The notes: generated by a model not told the origin, from the sequence alone. A DNA stretch of 64,000 nucleotides from Ulota crispa (GCA_963920765.1 OY987244.1:33301678-33365677); one strand, 5' to 3'; shown: positions 45,800 to 57,905, numbered from the stretch's first letter. A program made the numbers and translations.

Positions 45800-48700
45800 C
45801 TATAATTCAAAGTAGGCTTTGAATAGGAACTTACAATTTGATGGTGTGTTTTCCTCAAAATTCTCGTGAAATTTTTGGAAACACCCTTTGTGCAAATACA
45901 TGAACTTATTCCCACATGAAGCACAATAGGTTTTAGGGCGTGTTGAGGGTAATGATCCATCATTGCATACCACGCACGGGCCTTTTGTGGAGGTTGTCGC
46001 CGGAAAATATACCGTGCGGCGTGGCATTGCATAGGGTACAGAGCCTTTGGAATTCCAACATTGGGTGAGAGCCTCACAAAGCTGTGTGCAAAACTATAAG
46101 TGTGTCATAGGAGTCTTAGGGGGAACATGGCACTTACATTATCAATGTGAATGATATACATGTTCAAGACCAAGGTATCAATGAGGAAGAAGAAAAATCG
46201 GTGTCACCACTTGTGGGACCGGGTTTGACATGAGTACGACGCACGAAGCTGGTCCGCGACATCTACACCATGCATATGCGTGGTGTCCTCCAAGTGAATA
46301 GGCGACGTCTGAACCATCTGTCGTACTGCACCAGTACAACGCGGTACTTGAGCAAGGGGAAGCTCACAGGGGAACTGTATGGGCATTGCATGGGTGGAAA
46401 TAATGCAAACCGGCATCTTGTTCTTCCAAACTATAGCACTCATAGATCTACTCTCGTGCATGCTCCAATCCAAGGTTTCCTAGAAAATGCTTTGGTGTCT
46501 TTCAACACCAAGGGAATGCCAATCCTATTGGCTTGTATAGTTCCAATAGCATAGATTTTCCTCTCCAGCAAATCTTAGAACAGAGGTATGCTGGAGAAGA
46601 AGTTATCTATGACAATGACGTGGCCACGACCTTCATATGCCCTCAAGAGTCTTAGCACTACATTGTGGGCAAGTTTAGAATGTCCACGTGGTGCTACAAT
46701 GCCAGGCTCTACGGTTGTATCCTTACCGTAGTAAATCTCAAAATTAGAAACAAATTTTGAGCGTGAGTCTGCTAAGCACCATACCTTGATACCTCACTTC
46801 TCTGGCTTCTTTGGCATGTACTGTCTAGCAAGACAATACGTGCCCTTGTAGCGGATCATCATTTCGTCCAAAGATCCAAACTGCCCAAGGTTCCAAGATG
46901 ACTCACAGCTCCTTCTAATCGCCTCAATTAGCCAACGTAGTTGGCCCATCTTATCGTATCCTGGCAACCATCTATCATGTACATAAGTCGTCGGGTTTGA
47001 AACATGGAGGCACCTGGTTCAATGAACGGGGAGAGCCAAAAACAATAGAAAGTTAGCAAAATGAAATGAGAGAAAAATCGATTGAAAATTAATAAATTGG
47101 CTAAAAACCTACTAAATTTTAGAAACTTTTCTAATTATAGTGTAAATGTAAATGGAATAGCTGGTGCATGTACTAAAAAAACCGGATGGAAATGAGAAAT
47201 ATAGGCTTTTTGCCGAATTAGCTCAAATATTCTCCGCACACTGACCTGGTTAGTGCCATGAAGCAAGATTGAGACATAAGGCCAGAAATAATTGGGCAAT
47301 GGAATATGGAGCCGCTTTTTTGCCAATATAGCTTCTAGTTGGGCTGGCGCTTTAAGCCCATATAAAGAATAATAGCTATATACACCTGCAGCTCTTTCAC
47401 AGAGATCGGTATCCACGAAGTTCCCCCCTTGCTTTCTCTATTAGTGGCAGGAGTTGCGGCATAGCAATAAGTCTTGCTCACAGTGTCCCTCAACACGTTG
47501 AAAGGCCAAAAGATGTCAAATAACTATAAGAAAGATGGTAGAGAATGCCAAGAGCCGTTCGAATATGACATACCAGTGAAAACCATAGGTTTTGGAGTGT
47601 AAGTGAAACTCTGCTGCGTCCATGATTCCTCTCGATACTTCCATTTGAAGCTATCTTCACCATCCCCTCCGTTGTCGCTGCTAGCATCATCTCCAGCGCT
47701 CGAGTGTATGTCAGGCAAACCAGGATTGCTGTTGCTGTCGTCATTTTGCAATATTTCTTCCGCATTTGTGACAAATGGACTATGAGGACCACGTAGCGGT
47801 TGGTGAAGACCTCCATGAAGTGTGAGTACTCCACCATCAAATACTACATCATCTGCGTACAACAACATAATTCATTATAGATGCAATAAAAATCTTACAG
47901 TGCACTGCAACGGTATAAAACAGCTTTCAGCAAAATGTAGAATTCCTAAAAACATGCAGCTAATACTTCTAGAAGGTCAAACAGTTCATGACCATACAGT
48001 TACACAGAATTAAAAAAAAACCCCTTCATGGCCAAGTTTGCCAACTGAGACCCAAAAAAAGCCTCACCACTGAATTAGTGTGACATAATTTCAAAAAACA
48101 AACCTAGAGAGCCATTTCCATACCCTAAATCAATGGTGAAAAATTTGAGTAACTCTCGTCATACTTGATAATGAATAAAAATGAACCCTTCATGCAACCT
48201 CTCTAGATTGCGGTTGTTGAAGACTCAAAATGTGACCCCAAATTGGGTCAGCCATGAAAACAACTCCAATGCTTCCATAAAAATTCATGAGGCACCCTGA
48301 ACATACACTACATCGATAGTAAAAATTTCAGCCCCACCAAAGAGTTTTTGCTCGGTGATAAAATTGGCCCCCTTTTTACCGCCTTTGCAAAACGTGACCC
48401 AAAAGGGGGTCACATCTGACTTTGGGTCAAAAAATTCCACAAAAATTCCCACATAACCCTAAAGCACATCAGACCCTATGGTGCAAAATTCAGCCCATTC
48501 CCACACTTTTGCTAAGTTATTTGAATTAACCCACAAATTACCCACCCTAGCGCATGTTTGCCAAATTGTGACCCCAAAGGGGGTAGCCACTAAAAACAAC
48601 TCTTATACATCCACAAAAATTCATGGAGGCACCTTATCCTAGCATTAGTCATGGGTGTAAATTTCAGCACCATCAAAGTTAATTTGCTAAGGAATAAGAA

Positions 48701-51700
48701 ACAGCCCCCCTTTTGGTAACGTTTGCTAAATGTGACCCCAGAAGGGGTCACCGCTGACCAAGTGTCGATTCATTCCACATATTTTCCCACATGACCCTAA
48801 CCTCACCCTATCCCTCTAATGCAAAAAGCAGCCCTTTTCCACACGTTTTACTACCCCTTTTTAATGAACCCACCCGTTACCCATCATAGTGCATGTTTGC
48901 CAAATTGTGACCCCAAAGGGGGTCACCACTGAAAACGACTCCAATGATGCCACAAAAACTCATGGGGGCACCTTACCCTAATATGTGTCATTAGTGCGAA
49001 ATTCAGCCCCATCATAGTTAGTTTGCTAAGGAATAAAAAATGACCCCCCTTTTTGCCACGTTTGGTAAGTGTGACCCCAGAAGGGGTCACCATTGACCAA
49101 CTGTCAATTAATCCCACAAAAATTCCCACATAACCCTAACCTTACCATAACCCACTAGTGCAAAAATCAGCTCTTTCCCACGCGTATTACTACCCCTTTT
49201 GAATGAACCCACCCATTACCCATCATAGGGCACGTTTGGCAAAAAGTGATCCAAAGGGGGTCACCATTGAAAACAACTCCAATGCTCCAATGCTTTCATA
49301 AAAATTCATGAGGCACCCTCAACCTACCCTAAAGCAATAGTGCAAATTTCAGCCCCATGAAAGAATTTCTGCTAGGTGATAAAAAATGGCCCCCCTCTTT
49401 GCCAGGTTTGCAAATCATTACCCCAAATGGGGATACATCTGACATTGACTCCATTAATTCTACAAAAATTCCCTCATAACCCTCACCCTCAACATACTGC
49501 ACAATACAAAATTCAACCCATTCCGACCTTCTTCACTTGTTGTTTTCAAAGAACCCCCCAATTACCCTCTCTAGAGCATGTTTGGAAAAAGTTGATCCCG
49601 AAGGGGGTTACAAATTACAATTACTCTTATGCTTCCACAAAAGTTCAAGGGGCCACCTAACCCTAGCATAAAGCCACACTGCAAATTTCAGCCCCATCCA
49701 AGCAGTATTGCTAAGTGATAAAAAATGACTGGCCTTTTGGCCAAGTTTGCAAATCATGACCCCAAAGGGGAACAAAACTTACATCAACCCCATTGATTCC
49801 TTGAAATTTTATGTGGGCACCTTATCTACCATATAGCCTTGGTCCAGAAACGGTCTCTACTAGTAGTTTCCTTGCAGTAGTATGCCATACATCATTTTTT
49901 AACAATTTATGTATAGAGTGTTTCAATATCCAATAAAACATGATATATAGTACATCAAACTACAAAGACATCATATTATTATGATGAAATGATATCACGA
50001 CATGGAATTTGTTTTTGGAACATTATGTAGGGGACAAGGGTTAGTGTAAATGAGGATATGTGAATGATAAACCATATGTACACAATTAGACCAAGTAGAG
50101 TGTGGGCTATGTACATGGATGCAAGTGATGTGACAGTGTAAATGCCTCTTATAAATTACAATTACACATTGCCATGACATACGTGTGTCACATAAATTAT
50201 TTGGAACTGAAAACAAGAGAATAACTCACACATTCTGTGGACATTACAAAAACATCATTATCATGAATAAACAAACACTATGTATACTTCACAATGTACA
50301 AGGTCATATTCTTCAAATCAGAAATACCATGTGTAATATGGCAAAAGTTATAAGTGGTAAAAGAAAGGAACTCCAAAATCCCATAATTGTGAATTTTTGA
50401 TTGTATTGATAAAGAGTTTGAGGGAATGTCGTGAATCATATATGTCAAAAGAGCCTACAAAAGCTCTATTTTCTCCTTCTATAATGCTAGTACTGTACTA
50501 TATCATACTCTACCATTGCCATCTCAATCGAGAAATGTGATTTCCTATAGAGGGTGGGGTCCTACTATCTAATGAATCTCCCAGGAAGTTCTTGTAGCAT
50601 ACATTAGAAGGAAAACGGCAATAAACAACTAAGTACTGTAGTTGTTGTGCATTTATTGTGACCATATGTGACCATATGACAACTATGAAACGACTACATA
50701 TGGTGACAATAATTGCACAACAACTCAATTACTTACTTGTTTATTGCTTTTATTCTCCTAGTGATATGGCTAACGTCACAACATTACAGAGATTGTAGTG
50801 TATGCTTCAAATTGCATAAAATAAAATACAAAATCAGTTTTGGGTATGACATTCATAATTTCTGATTTCACATGAAACATAAATCTCTTATTTCAATGGT
50901 GATGTCCTTCCTCTCAATACTATAAGAACATAAAATTTGAAATTGTTGCTCTTACATTCAAATTAGAACTCTAAAATATTTTGAATGAAAGAAAAATTTA
51001 GAAATTTCTTAGAGATAACAACCTTCATACTTATAACACAATTTATAACGCCTGGAATAACCGAATGGACTTCTTTCAAATATAGCTTGTATCAATGAAT
51101 TACAAGTGCAGTAATTATTGCGGAGCAGAGTAATTACTGCAGAGAAAACCAGAAGTACAGTAACACTGCGACATTTATTGTAGTAAAAAAAAAATGAAGA
51201 AGAAAATAAACAACACCAGAACAAAACATGAGAAATGAAAACCTCACATGCGCTAGGAGTCAAGAACTAGGTCCCGTGGACTCCAGGGCTCAGCTACCCT
51301 CCGATTCCATCATCCTACTCAGATCCCGTCCCATTGCCCTCCTCCATAGCGTCGGGCCTGGGCCCGGACTAATTGCCGAAGAAGATTGGCCACATCTCTC
51401 CAAGGGTGTTGCCATCGAAAATATCCACGTCTACCTCTAGCACTGCACTGTGGCTCAAACCTGCACCGTCAAATCTGAAGCCGCTGCTAGAAGAGGGTTG
51501 TTGCTTACAGGAGGTGTCTTGACGTCTGCATTTCTGCAATCTTCTATCAACATTGTATAGGGTTTCACGAGGCCACATGAAGGCATCCAGTGATGCAAAC
51601 TCATCATCAAAGAAATCATCACCCTCAAATTTGTCCTCTGTAAAATCCTCTGAAGATGAATATGTACATACTTGAAGAGGGTCTTGGCTATCAAGAAATC

Positions 51701-52067
51701 AGGGTCGCCCTCTCCAATAGTATCTCCAAAATCTATGAAAAAATGTTTGGTATCATCACATAACATAGGAGGAAAAAATTCAGGCATTGGATAGTCACCA
51801 CATGGAGAGAAAGTCTCAATGGGTATTAGACTTGCACTTTTGCTTGGAGACGGTGGAATCTCTATCTTTGATGAGTCCTGAGCAAGAAGGCAACAACTAC
51901 GCCTCACAAAGAGGCCATCCCATGCCACCTGCAAAATACGAACTTGTATTGTAAGTACAAAGACACACATTTGCAAATACAAGTAACAATACAAATTTCC
52001 TGGAATACTAATAGATTGAACTACTTACATCATTGATGGGAGCTTTGCCTTTCCTACGCCTTGGCAT
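45800..52067 (-). pseudogene. piggyBac transposase (DDE_Tnp_1_7 type), degraded, multi-exon
   Basis: The putative start at 52067 gives MPRRRKGKAPIND, then a GTAAGT donor (exon 52029-52067). Exon 2 starts at 51928 after TTTTGCAG; it includes an acidic stretch (EDFTEDKFEGDDFFDDE) in a shifted frame. Exon 47246-47852 has an acidic region, FDIFWPFNVLRDTV and ELQVYIAIILYMGLKRQPN. A 232-bp intron (47014-47245) joins LTR to CLHVSNPTTY. Exon 46138-47013 has GYDKMGQLRWL, LDEMMIRYKG (first Asp, 46866), MPKKPEK, GIKVWCLADS, IVIDNFFSSIPLF (second Asp, 46605), GTIQANRIGIP and MHGVDVADQLRASY (third Asp, 46261). The last exon (45800-46081) is a Cys-rich finger (CVVC, CASCG, HKGC). In-frame stops are at 47524, 47335, 46794, 46575 and 46204, with a frameshift near 46475. 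All catalytic Asp survive, but the gene is dead. It would have cut and pasted DNA at TTAA. Confidence 0.9.
48020..49830. repeat. ~168-bp tandem repeat array (337-bp dimers) inside the transposase intron
   Basis: Each monomer contains a TGACCCC-AAA-GGGGTCA-like dyad, at about 48226, 48390, 48563, 48728, 48905, 49065, 49232, 49405, 49572 and 49745; a weaker one is near 48050. Alternate monomers are more alike, giving a dimer spacing of about 327-342 bp. Blocks such as CCACAAAAATTC and AATTTCAGCCCCAT recur between dyads. No coding capacity. Confidence 0.9.
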
Positions 52068-52442
52068 GATAAGTGCAATGAGTCCAAAATTTCAATATGA
52101 AAATTTACTCCACAAAAAAAGCAGTACCAACCACTTCTTCCTATAGTTGAAGTGGCAATACAATGGAAGAAGGTACACAAGCAAAACCATTCCTCAAACA
52201 AAACAATGTGCGTACTGCTAAAATTTGAGGTTCTCCTAAGAAGTTGTGTTGCAATTGAATTTGGAGTGCTTACTAGAAATACTCAAACTTCATGAAATTA
52301 GCAACATGGAGTTGTGAAATTGCAGGAATTGAATGCCGCAATCCCAAACCTGGACTCTTCAACCACTTGTTGATACAAAAGCTAACTTTCATTTACTAAA
52401 TCCTAAATTACCACTTCTAAAACTGCAGGAGAGAAATTTACC

Positions 52443-52740
52443 TTGAATTTTTGCAGGCGGCGCTGCGGCTGATTTTGAAGCCGCTATGGTTGACGATGTC
52501 TGCACCTGCCGGTCGCACTGCTTCCAAACCGCTCGGAGGTCGTTGTGCGCGACTTCGTCGTGTTGATGGAGCCGTCAACGCTCCCCTCCCGACTCCAGCC
52601 GCACGACTCCCGCCCGTTCTCACCCTGCTTTAGCTCTTTCCCTTTCCGCAACGGCGGCGCTCCTGGCTCCATTGCAAAACCTCGCAGTGCGCTACATGAC
52701 AGCAACCAATGCGCACCAGATGCGCATATCATCAATTTCC
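52443..52740 (-). promoter_or_regulatory. GC-rich 5' region of the transposase gene (putative leader exon/promoter)
   Basis: This strongly GC-rich, CpG-containing block lies 375 bp upstream of the transposase start. On the minus strand it ends AAG followed by GTAAAT, a plausible splice donor at 52442. An 83-codon frame (52484-52735) is open but unrecognised. A non-coding first exon with promoter is the simplest reading; no TATA box was pinned down. Confidence 0.35.
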
Positions 52741-53376
52741 TTCCGCCTCTTTACGTGCAATGCGGGTTGAGCAGTCCGTTTTCTTATCTACCCAACCTTG
52801 CTGCTCTTCTTGCCCTAAGAACCTGTCCCTTCTGCTAGTCAACTCTCACTTACAAAGAGAGGGTACTGCCCAAGCTGCCCCTCAAACAGGTTTTTTCAAA
52901 AAAACATGTATAACTTCTTCAATAATTGTTGGATTGAAGAAAAAATTAGAAGCCTGCGTAGATCTTTGATTTCCTCACATTCAATAAAAGTTTTAGAAAA
53001 TCATGCAAAGTAGTTTAGCCATAGGTACATGCCCAAAATCCCAATTGTCCCCTGAAGAGACAATGGTCCTTTAGGGGTTAAATGTGACATTTCTTCATTC
53101 CAAAAACAATTAGCCATTAATTCAATAGCTTACAATTAGTTGAGTTGAAGATTTGACTTCATTTTTAACTTGTAAGCTTACACCCATAGTTTACAATAAC
53201 ATACCATTGAAGATGTAAAAATGTAACTTAGTGCAACGTATTAGTCTAGTGATTATTCATGCAGACAAAAATCATCTAAATTTACAAAACACCACAAAGA
53301 TCATAACATTCAGTAGCCTGAAGAGAGGCTGCCTTTCCCTCTCTTTAGGTATCATCCATGAACTTCTTCTTGACAA

Positions 53377-53378
<2 letters not shown>

Positions 53379-53409
<31 letters not shown>

Positions 53410-53435
53410 TATAATAATAATAATAATAATAATAA
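53379..53435. repeat. ATT/AAT microsatellite, self-complementary
   Basis: A run of ATT units is followed by a run of AAT units, so the tract can form a hairpin. It occupies the variable slot of MITE copy M2. Confidence 0.85.
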
Positions 53436-54443
53436 CCCCTAAAGGCCTAAGCTAAGTTTTTCATCAAAATCACTCCAAAGCTGCCATTTCTAGTACAAGT
53501 ACCAAATTTTAGGAAAAAAACATTTTTGGGCACATGTAACTGTAAGATCTTGTAGTATACTTGTATAAAGAGTTGTGGAAAAAATTCAGAAATTTTTTCC
53601 GTGTAGATTGTAAGATATTTGACTTTGAACTGACAAAAAGTCATTTTTTGTCTTTGCAAAAATCCGGGCAGCTGCACTTCACAAGGTCATATTTGTATGA
53701 AAAAAGTTTCAAAATGGTTGTAAATTTTTGGATTCATTCTTCAGGGTAAGTTAGGTATACACTTCAAAAGTTTCAAATCATTTGGAATTGTACAACACAT
53801 GGGAAAAAAATAGTAAGTAAAAAGAAGTAAAGAATGATTCAAAACCCTACATTGTTAAGAACTTAATTATGAAAATTTTAAATGTCAATCCCAATGTTTG
53901 TAATGTGGTAGTAAACAATCTACATCTTTTGGTTTTGTTTTTTTTCCAAAATATTAAAAATTGAATCAAACATAGGGCTTAAAAGATTTTTTAGAGTAGG
54001 GAATCCATAACCATCCGCAAACAAAATCTCTTCATAACTTTCATCTCATTGATCAAAATGGAATGATTCAAAGCTTCCCAAGTAAGTATAAACTTAAAGA
54101 ACCAATTTCAAAAAAATTAAAATTAAAAAAATGTAATTTTTGAAAAAGTTTTTTGAGCTGCCCGGGCTGCCCTTTGAACAAAGAAAACAACATATCATGC
54201 AATAACTTTTGAACCATGTAGTCAAAAGTTATGAAAATTGTTGGGCCTTAAAGCTACTCCTTGGACACATCATATGTGAAATTCCATGTAGTCAAAAGTT
54301 ATGAAAATTGTTGGGCCTTAAAGCTATTCCTTGAACACATCATATGTGAAATTTCAAAGAAAAAAAATGAAAACTCCATTGGTAGTGAGCCGCCCAAAAT
54401 CACTATGTTGCCAAAAAAGGGTGTTTAGGCCCTTAGGGGATAA
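53432..54443 (+). mobile_element. piggyBac-family element inserted in MITE M2, with ATAA duplication
   Basis: The ends CCCCTAAAGGCC and GGCCCTTAGGGG are flanked by ATAA on both sides (53432-53435 and 54440-54443), not TTAA. It contains a 70-bp direct duplication (54214-54283, 54284-54353; TAGTCAAAAGTTATGAAAAT in both). The right half resembles the arms of the palindromic copy at 55865-56591. Confidence 0.8.
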
Positions 54444-54848
54444 ATTTCTTTCATTTTGACATGTCTAGACCCCACATTGACGTATGTGCACTAGACTGAG
54501 CCTCCTTTTCATAAACTCTCACAAATTCAGCCAAGTGTCTCCATAGCTAAAGAATGGTGTGAAATATTCCACACCATTCTCTTGGAGAGAGGATAGCCTT
54601 TACTAGTGCTATTGAATGTTATGATACATGCTTGATCAAGATTCCTCTCAACTAACATGCCATTGACGGAAGCTTCTTTAGGTGAAATAAATCTTAAATA
54701 GCTTAAACAAAATTGATTGCATTTAAAACCTATTTTTATTTCTTTAGCTTGCCAATCCAAACCAATTTTTTAGCAATTTAAAAGAGCTTCCATTACATTA
54801 AACACATGTTTTCATAAAATTGCTTACAAAGCAACAAGTTAAATTTAG

Positions 54849-55389
54849 TTAACCCCTAAGTGGCCAATTGACCACTTTCTGATCGCTACCTGTTTTTTTC
54901 AGGTTGCCCAGGACAAAATTCAACTTTTCTTTTTCTTTTTTTTGTAATAGAAAGTCGAGCCTACTTTCCAACTTAGCTTGAATCATGTCAATCCAAGTTA
55001 AGATCCACCAAGGAGAAATTTTCAAAGACAAACACTTCAATATTTGCTAGTATTGTAATATTTACTATTTTGGGAAACTAATAATGTTCTCTCCTTTCAA
55101 AAGATTGCATTTTTGAAGGTTTGGATAGAATGTCTATTTTTAACCAATCATACCAAAATTTGAAATCTATGAGTAAAATTTGTACTTTTGGTGAATATTA
55201 AATGGTAAATGCTTCTAAATTCATTACATAATAATTCAAAACTTTTTTTGAGTGTTTGATTGTATGGATAATTGCTAAAAATTATGATTTCTATTTTCTC
55301 TTTTGAAGCAAACTTCATCGAATTACAAAAGTACCATTTTATAATACATCTGTGTTTTGCCCTTACCCCCTTAGGCATTTAGGAGTTAA
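54849..55389 (+). mobile_element. Short piggyBac-family element (541 bp)
   Basis: TTAA (54849-54852) then CCCCTAAGTGGCC; the right end is GGCATTTAGGAG then TTAA (55386-55389). The right terminus is of the B-subfamily type. Confidence 0.6.
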
Positions 55390-55526
55390 TAATAACATTT
55401 ACTACCAAAGCAAGCACAACACACTTAGTAAAACCACCTTCAACAAATTGATTGATCACTTGAATGTAAAATCTATGCAAAATCTATAACATATTTACTC
55501 ATTTCTATAAAAGCAAGAGGCTTTAT

Positions 55527-56598
55527 TTAACCCCTAAACGTCCAAGAGTTCTTTGAAAAAAGATTATGTAGCCTAAAGAAAAATTGTTTTTCATTTGATT
55601 TTTTTCAAAAATGATCATAAACACGTAGTGCATCATGGAAGGCAAAAAAAAAACAATCAAATACACTCATATTTTTAGGTACCCCAAGTTGTGAGATAAG
55701 TTAAAATCTTGGTTTTAGTCCCAAGCTGCCCTTATTGCAGTTTTCATGGGATCAGTTGGCACTGTTGACTTTTCCAACCTTTTAAAGCAATACTATTGGT
55801 GCCCATGTGCAAAAACTTTGTAGACTACTATAGGCAGGGCATGCCATGGTGACCCATCCATCCTTTAATCCTTGAAGGCCCAAGCATTGTTTTTGGCAAC
55901 ATGGCAATTTTGGGCAGCTCACTACAAGTGGAATTTTTATCTTTTTTCTTTGAGATTTTCACACATGATGTGCCCAAGGAGTAGCTTTAAGGTCCAACAA
56001 TTTTCATACCTTTTGATTGCATGGTTCAAAAGTTATTGCATGATGTGTTGTCTTTTTGGGAACTTCGGGCAGCTTGGGTAGCTCAAAAAACTTCTTTCAA
56101 AATTACATTTTTTTGAATTTTTTGATTTTTTGAAATTGGTTCTTTTACACTTATATGTATGTGGGAAGCTTTGAATCATTTGATTTCAAATAATGAGGTG
56201 AAAGTCATGAGAAGTTTTAATTTGTGGGTAGGTATGGTTTTGAGAGACTACATACCTACCCACAAACTAAAACTTCTTGTAACTTTCATCTAGTAAATTC
56301 AAAACAAATGATTCAAAGCTTTTCACGTACATATAAATCTAAAGAACCAATTTCAAAAAAAAAAAAAAATCAAAAAAATGTAATTTTTAAAAATCTGAGC
56401 TGCCCAAGATGCCTAGAGTTTAAAACAAAATACAACGTATTATGCAATAACTTTTGAATCAAAAATTGTTGAACCTTAAAGCTACTCCTAGAGCACATCA
56501 TGTGTGAAAATCTCAAAGAAAAAAGATAAAATTCCACTTGGTGAGCTGCCCAAAATCCATTTTGTCCCCCGAGTGGGCTTTTTGGGGTTAAGGGTTAA
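55527..56598 (+). mobile_element. piggyBac-family element with another copy inserted in its own terminus
   Basis: The left end is TTAA (55527-55530) then CCCCTAAACGTCCAAG. If the element at 55865-56591 is removed, the sequence reads CCTTTAAGGGTTAA, the family right terminus with one base changed so that it contains TTAA. The outer element would then end at 56598. Confidence 0.5.
55865..56591. mobile_element. Palindromic piggyBac-family derivative (727 bp)
   Basis: TTAA at 55865-55868 and 56588-56591. The two halves are inverted repeats of about 360 bp meeting at about 56243, where GTGGGTAGGTATGG faces CATACCTACCCAC. Shared arm blocks include AAAGCTACTCC with its complement GGAGTAGCTTTAA. The fold junction is the same as in 29756-31136. 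Confidence 0.8.
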
Positions 56599-56939
56599 AG
56601 ATAAAAGACAACAAAACACTCTCTACCTGAGATAATATAACTTCTTAGATTTGTTAGTAATATTGTCCATCGTATCAAATCTTAATAATGAGCAGATGGT
56701 AAACCATGGTGAAAAGTGAACACAAAACTGCCACATTTGCTCCAACATTGTCCCTTACAAAATACAAACATGTCAAGGGTAGCGCCAACTTGCTCAAAAA
56801 GGACCTTGCATCCAAACATTAGAAGTATGGTGATCAAAATTATGTTCTAACTTTCGAAACATTCAATTGTTGATTCATTTGAGGAACCTAAAAACTATTT
56901 ACCAAATTCAAATTTTCTTAAAATACAGGAATCCAAAGT

Positions 56940-57116
56940 ATAACATTCAATAGCAGTTAGCAGGCCTGCCCTCTCTCCAACTGAAGAGTGTGGAATGTTC
57001 CACACCCATTAGTAGTTAAGAGGACACTTGGTTGAATTTGTCAAAGAGTTTATGAAAAAGAGACTCACTTTAGTGCACATACGTCGATGTGGGGGCCAGC
57101 CATGCCAGAAAATTTT

Positions 57117-57191
<75 letters not shown>

Positions 57192-57278
57192 TTTTTTCTT
57201 TTTGGTGTGAGGATGAAGTTCATGGATGGTACCTGAAGAGAGGGAAAGGCAGCCTCTCTTCAGGCTACTAAATGTTAT
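56940..57278 (-). mobile_element. Hairpin/microsatellite MITE, copy M3 (inverted)
   Basis: The ends are ATAACATTCAATAGC and GCTACTAAATGTTAT. On the minus strand it has the CCTGAAGAGAGG hairpin, then a TA microsatellite, then ACATCGACGTATGTGCACTA and the palindrome GTGTGGAACATTCCACAC. Same order as M1 and M2. Confidence 0.8.
57121..57186. repeat. Uninterrupted TA microsatellite (33 units)
   Basis: Sixty-six bases of perfect TA, in the variable slot of MITE copy M3. Its perfection suggests recent expansion. Confidence 0.95.
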
Positions 57279-57544
57279 GCAATGGTACTTGGTAATTTTG
57301 CACTTATTGATAATTTTAGGCAATAACCAAAATACTTGAAATGTCCAAAACAATAAAAAAAATGTCTCAATATGAAAAAGCATAACAATTCAAAGATCAT
57401 TGAGTTTTCCAAAAAAATGTTTTATTGTTTTATGGTCAAAAATTTCTATTGACGTTGTGCATTTGTGGATGTGCATTTGTGGAGGGGAGAAGAGGGATAA
57501 GAAGTCTTTGAAAAATCTATACTACAAAGTGGGAGGATGTCTCT

Positions 57545-57905
57545 TAGCGTGCCCTTTTCTAGAACCTTCTAGAAATTTTTCTTGTAAGTTGAAGCAACAA
57601 AGAACATGTGACATGTAGAACATCAAGTGTCCTCCAACCATGTCATTTTTCAGAATATTCTAGAACTTTTTGGTGGAAGTTGAAACAATAAACCATGCCC
57701 CAAATCTAAAACACCAAACGCCCTCCAACCATATGTTAGAAAATCAATAAAATGCCAAGAGCCCCTTAGCAAAATATTAGAGAGTAGCATAAGCAATTGA
57801 TATTTTTGGTCTCAAGACCTATTATTATTTTTGTAAAATTGAATGCTACATTACCCATACATGTCCAACTCGTACAAAGCGTGTGCCTATATACTACTAC
57901 TATAT
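57545..57905 (+). repeat. Third copy of the ~380-bp dispersed unit
   Basis: Matches the units at 18945-19325 and 19360-19720 (TTCTAGAACTTTTTGGTG, AGTTGAAACAATAAA, CATGTCCAACTCGTACAAAG). The first ~90 bp appear as an extra partial unit (57555-57640). Confidence 0.6.

Larger units (their letters stand above)
44601..53081 (-). mobile_element. Full-length piggyBac element, 8.48 kb, TTAA-flanked
   Basis: TTAA at 44601-44604 and 53078-53081. The termini CCCCTAAAGGACCA and its complement match over 14 bp, up to GGACCAAGG on the left and CAATGGTCC on the right. It encloses the transposase pseudogene (45800-52067, minus), a 3.6-kb intron with a satellite array, a GC-rich 5' region (52443-52740) and a convergent open frame (45186-45659). 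Its outer ~615 bp (left) and ~200 bp (right) are those of the short copies throughout the window, making it the best candidate for the parent of that family. Confidence 0.85.
53302..54623 (+). mobile_element. Hairpin/microsatellite MITE, copy M2, split by a piggyBac-family insertion
   Basis: The left half (53302-53431) has TCATAACATTCAGTAGC and the CCTGAAGAGAGG hairpin. The right half (54444-54623) has CATTGACGTATGTGCACTAG, the GTGTGAAATATTCCACAC palindrome (one change) and ends GCTATTGAATGTTATGA. Together they equal copies M1 and M3. The interruption falls exactly within the microsatellite position. Confidence 0.75.

Noticed and set aside
45793-46077. 94-residue minus-strand frame as a separate protein
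   Set aside because: It is the wrong frame of the last transposase exon; the neighbouring frame continues from the splice acceptor and contains the Cys-rich finger.
47524-47573. A 50-bp intron in the transposase between FTG and LFDIFW
   Set aside because: Too short for a usual plant intron, and the sequence reads through in one frame with a single TAG, as expected for a decayed exon.
52545-52838. Plus-strand open frame as a gene
   Set aside because: It overlaps the GC-rich leader of the transposase on the other strand and has no recognisable domain; GC-rich DNA yields long frames by chance.
57009-57383. 124-residue frame with a long Tyr-Ile repeat
   Set aside because: The repeat is translated TA microsatellite inside MITE copy M3.
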